Below the pieces are notes generated by a model that was not told where the DNA came from, made no database searches, and saw only the letters and a list, made by a program, of their open reading frames with translations. Below, one piece after another: positions 6,883 to 8,623 of a stretch of 8,623 nt of DNA. The number at the start of each line of letters is the position of its first letter. Position 1 is the stretch's first letter. Position numbers and translations under genes: made by a program. This DNA comes from Bacillota bacterium (GTDB taxonomy: Bacteria > Bacillota > Clostridia > Christensenellales > CALWSW01), in NCBI GenBank assembly GCA_023402915.1, contig JAEYFO010000194.1:1-8623 (forward strand). The letters run 5' to 3'.

Positions 6883-8623
6883 TTATACCCGTTTGCTCAG
6901 CGCAATGCCCTTTCGGCCATCCTGCGCGCAGGGACGCACTTCGTCCATCGTGCGCCGGAGGAACGCTTCCGCGTCCTGCTGCGCCTCGTTCAGATCGCAA
7001 AGCGGCTCTTCCTGCAAGCCGCCGGAAAGGAGCGTCACCGTGACCTTCCGCCCCTGTGCTTCCTGTTCCACGGCGCAGCGCGCCAGCACCTGCTCACGCG
7101 GATCGACCCGGCTGCACAGCAGGCTGAACGCCTCTTCCGCCGCCAGAGCCATTTCGGCATAGAACGCTCCGCCCAGCCCGTTTTCCTCCAGCTGGCGGCG
7201 AAGGAACGCCCGGACTTTCTGGAAGCTCTCTTCCTGCGCGGGAACCGTGATCTCCGACAGCGCCCTGTCGCCCTTTTGATAGCTGAGCGCCAGCACGGTG
7301 ATGTCCTCCTGCGGCGTTTCTTCCGCAAAGGCGAGCACTTCATCGCGGATGGCACAGGCGAGGATCTTGAGCGTTTTGAGACTGGCGCGGCGGGAATTGA
7401 GCGCCGTATGCAGCCGGTCCGCGCCGAACGGACGGCCGGAAGCATCCCTCGTTTCCAGCACGCCCCGCGAGCACAGCACCAGCCGGTCGCCCTGTCGGAG
7501 CGTCAGCGTCATGCGGCGGTAGCTGATGTGTTCCGTCTGCGCCAGCGGCGACATTTTCTGCCCGGAAAGGAACTCATAGGCGCTGTCGCGGCGCATCAGG
7601 ACGGGCACAGTCTCGCCGGCATTGACGTAACAGAGCGTTCCGTCCGACGTGTCCAGCACGCCCACAAAGGCGTGAACGGTCATGTTGGCCGTGCTGGTTT
7701 CATACAACCGGGCGTTGATGACGCTCATGGCCTCTTCCACGGGCATACCGGTCATCATCTGGTTTTTGATGACGGTTTTCGCCACGACCATGAACAGCGC
7801 TGCCGGAATGCCCCGGCCGGAGATGCTTCCGGCCACCACGCCCAGATGGCGCGCGTCGATGAGGAAGAAGTCGTAAAAGTCGCCGCCCACCACCTTGGCC
7901 GGCTGGATCGCGGCGTAAAGGTCAAACTCGTCCCGCTCCGGATAGGCCGGGAATTTCTGCTGCAAAAGCGACGTCTGAATATCCGTCGCAAGGGCCAGCT
8001 CCGTGGAGATCCGCTCTTTTTCCGCGGCGACGGCCGAGACGTTTTTCGTATAGGCTTCGATGTCCTCCGCCATTTTGCCAAACGCCTCCGAAAGCGTCTG
8101 GATTTCGTCGCCCGTTTGAATTGGTTCCTGCGGATAGGTCAGCGTGTCACCCTGAACGAAGCTTCGAACATTTTCCGTCAGCCGGGCGATTGGCCTTGAG
8201 ACCATTTTTCGCGTGATGACGCTCAGCGCCAGCACCACGATGAGCACCAGCGCGCAGCACACGCCGATGGCTTCGAGAAGAAAATCCCGCAGCGCGTCGA
8301 TCACCACGTCGAGCGTCACGTCGCACTCCACCATGGCCGCAACGTTTCCCGCGCTATCCAGCACGGGCGCCCAGGCCGAAACGCCCGGGCCGTAGGCGTT
8401 TTGCAGCAGAAGGATCTTCTGCTGGCAGGGGCGGGCGTTTTTCACGTCGTCCAGCAGATAGGTGTATTCCACTTTTGTGTATTCGTAGACGTCGCCCATT
8501 TGGGAATACCAGTCCAGATCGTCCTGCGGGAGGGTCACGTCCATGACGTAGGTAAAATGATCCTCCGCCGGGATATATATATACAGATACCGCGTGTTCT
8601 GCTCCCGGCGGATGACCTGAAGG
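6883..8623 (-). CDS. Membrane sensor with HAMP, SpoIIE/PP2C-like and RsbW-like domains; N-terminus beyond the window, probable pseudo-enzyme
   Basis: The frame is open at the window edge: 579 complete codons are visible (numbering starts at the first complete one, 8620-8622). Order: the tail of an extracytoplasmic Cache-like sensor (1-113), a transmembrane helix (114-136), HAMP (~138-191), a helical linker (~185-225), a SpoIIE/RsbU PP2C-like domain (~230-450) and a C-terminal HATPase_c_2/RsbW-like domain (~455-579). PP2C residues kept: GGDFYD (Asp248, Asp251) and the Asp of QEDIT (Asp440). Lost: the usual GDVSG is GSISG (Ser266) and the usual TDG is SRG (Arg386); NAGH is NAGE. The ATPase domain keeps AAEEAF and the family-like ending MDEVRPC...DGRKGIALSKRV, but lacks the N-box Asn, the DxG and the GGLGI motifs. 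Such proteins normally control anti-sigma partner switching. Here signalling by binding rather than catalysis is inferred. It ends at a strong terminator. Confidence 0.85.
   Translation of the reverse strand, partial: LQVIRREQNTRYLYIYIPAEDHFTYVMDVTLPQDDLDWYSQMGDVYEYTKVEYTYLLDDVKNARPCQQKILLLQNAYGPGVSAWAPVLDSAGNVAAMVECDVTLDVVIDALRDFLLEAIGVCCALVLIVVLALSVITRKMVSRPIARLTENVRSFVQGDTLTYPQEPIQTGDEIQTLSEAFGKMAEDIEAYTKNVSAVAAEKERISTELALATDIQTSLLQQKFPAYPERDEFDLYAAIQPAKVVGGDFYDFFLIDARHLGVVAGSISGRGIPAALFMVVAKTVIKNQMMTGMPVEEAMSVINARLYETSTANMTVHAFVGVLDTSDGTLCYVNAGETVPVLMRRDSAYEFLSGQKMSPLAQTEHISYRRMTLTLRQGDRLVLCSRGVLETRDASGRPFGADRLHTALNSRRASLKTLKILACAIRDEVLAFAEETPQEDITVLALSYQKGDRALSEITVPAQEESFQKVRAFLRRQLEENGLGGAFYAEMALAAEEAFSLLCSRVDPREQVLARCAVEQEAQGRKVTVTLLSGGLQEEPLCDLNEAQQDAEAFLRRTMDEVRPCAQDGRKGIALSKRV

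Noticed and set aside
8573..8583. AT dinucleotide run, possible phase-variation tract in the sensor gene
   Set aside because: At 11 bases it is short, it encodes a plausible Tyr-Ile-Tyr-Ile strand of the sensor domain, and the frame is intact. One sequence gives no evidence of length variation.

Overview
This window looks like a chromosomal core region of a fairly GC-rich Bacillota (Clostridia-type) bacterium. The evidence is strong AGGAGG-type ribosome binding sites, short gene overlaps, a SpoIIE/RsbU-type sensory phosphatase and a multi-pass membrane form of MurF. Every gene I can support lies on the minus strand. There is no sign of phage, insertion sequences, CRISPR, tRNA or rRNA. The long plus-strand open frames are antisense shadows of GC-rich genes.

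Read in the direction of transcription (high to low coordinates), the first gene is the C-terminal part of a membrane sensor protein (8623 to 6883): an extracytoplasmic sensor remnant, a transmembrane helix, HAMP, a PP2C/SpoIIE-like domain and an RsbW-like ATPase domain. It ends at a textbook intrinsic terminator (6788-6842). A sigma-A-type promoter (6692-6720) and a ~195-nt leader with competing hairpins follow. They lead into a tight tRNA-modification operon, tgt-tsaE-tsaB-rimI (6488 to 3788), whose genes overlap by 20, 4 and 8 bases. Tgt starts queuosine insertion at position 34 of the anticodon, and TsaE and TsaB belong to the t6A37 machinery. RimI is the usual neighbour of tsaB.

After a palindrome-rich intergenic stretch (3653-3734), a second good promoter (3616-3645) and a ~275-nt structured leader precede a peptidoglycan-precursor operon. 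It encodes an alpha/beta hydrolase (3334 to 2570), a membrane-anchored MurF (2573 to 915) and a D-Ala-D-Ala ligase (845 to beyond the window). Ddl makes the dipeptide that MurF attaches to UDP-MurNAc-tripeptide, so the last two genes encode consecutive steps.

The most interesting points are these. The sensor protein appears to be a double pseudo-enzyme: it lacks two of the metal-binding aspartates expected of a PP2C phosphatase, and its ATPase domain has lost the recognisable nucleotide-binding motifs. The tgt leader has attenuator-like alternative pairings. The leader of the cell-wall operon is long, structured and not recognised as a known riboswitch class. MurF carries a five-helix membrane domain and an atypical C-terminus.
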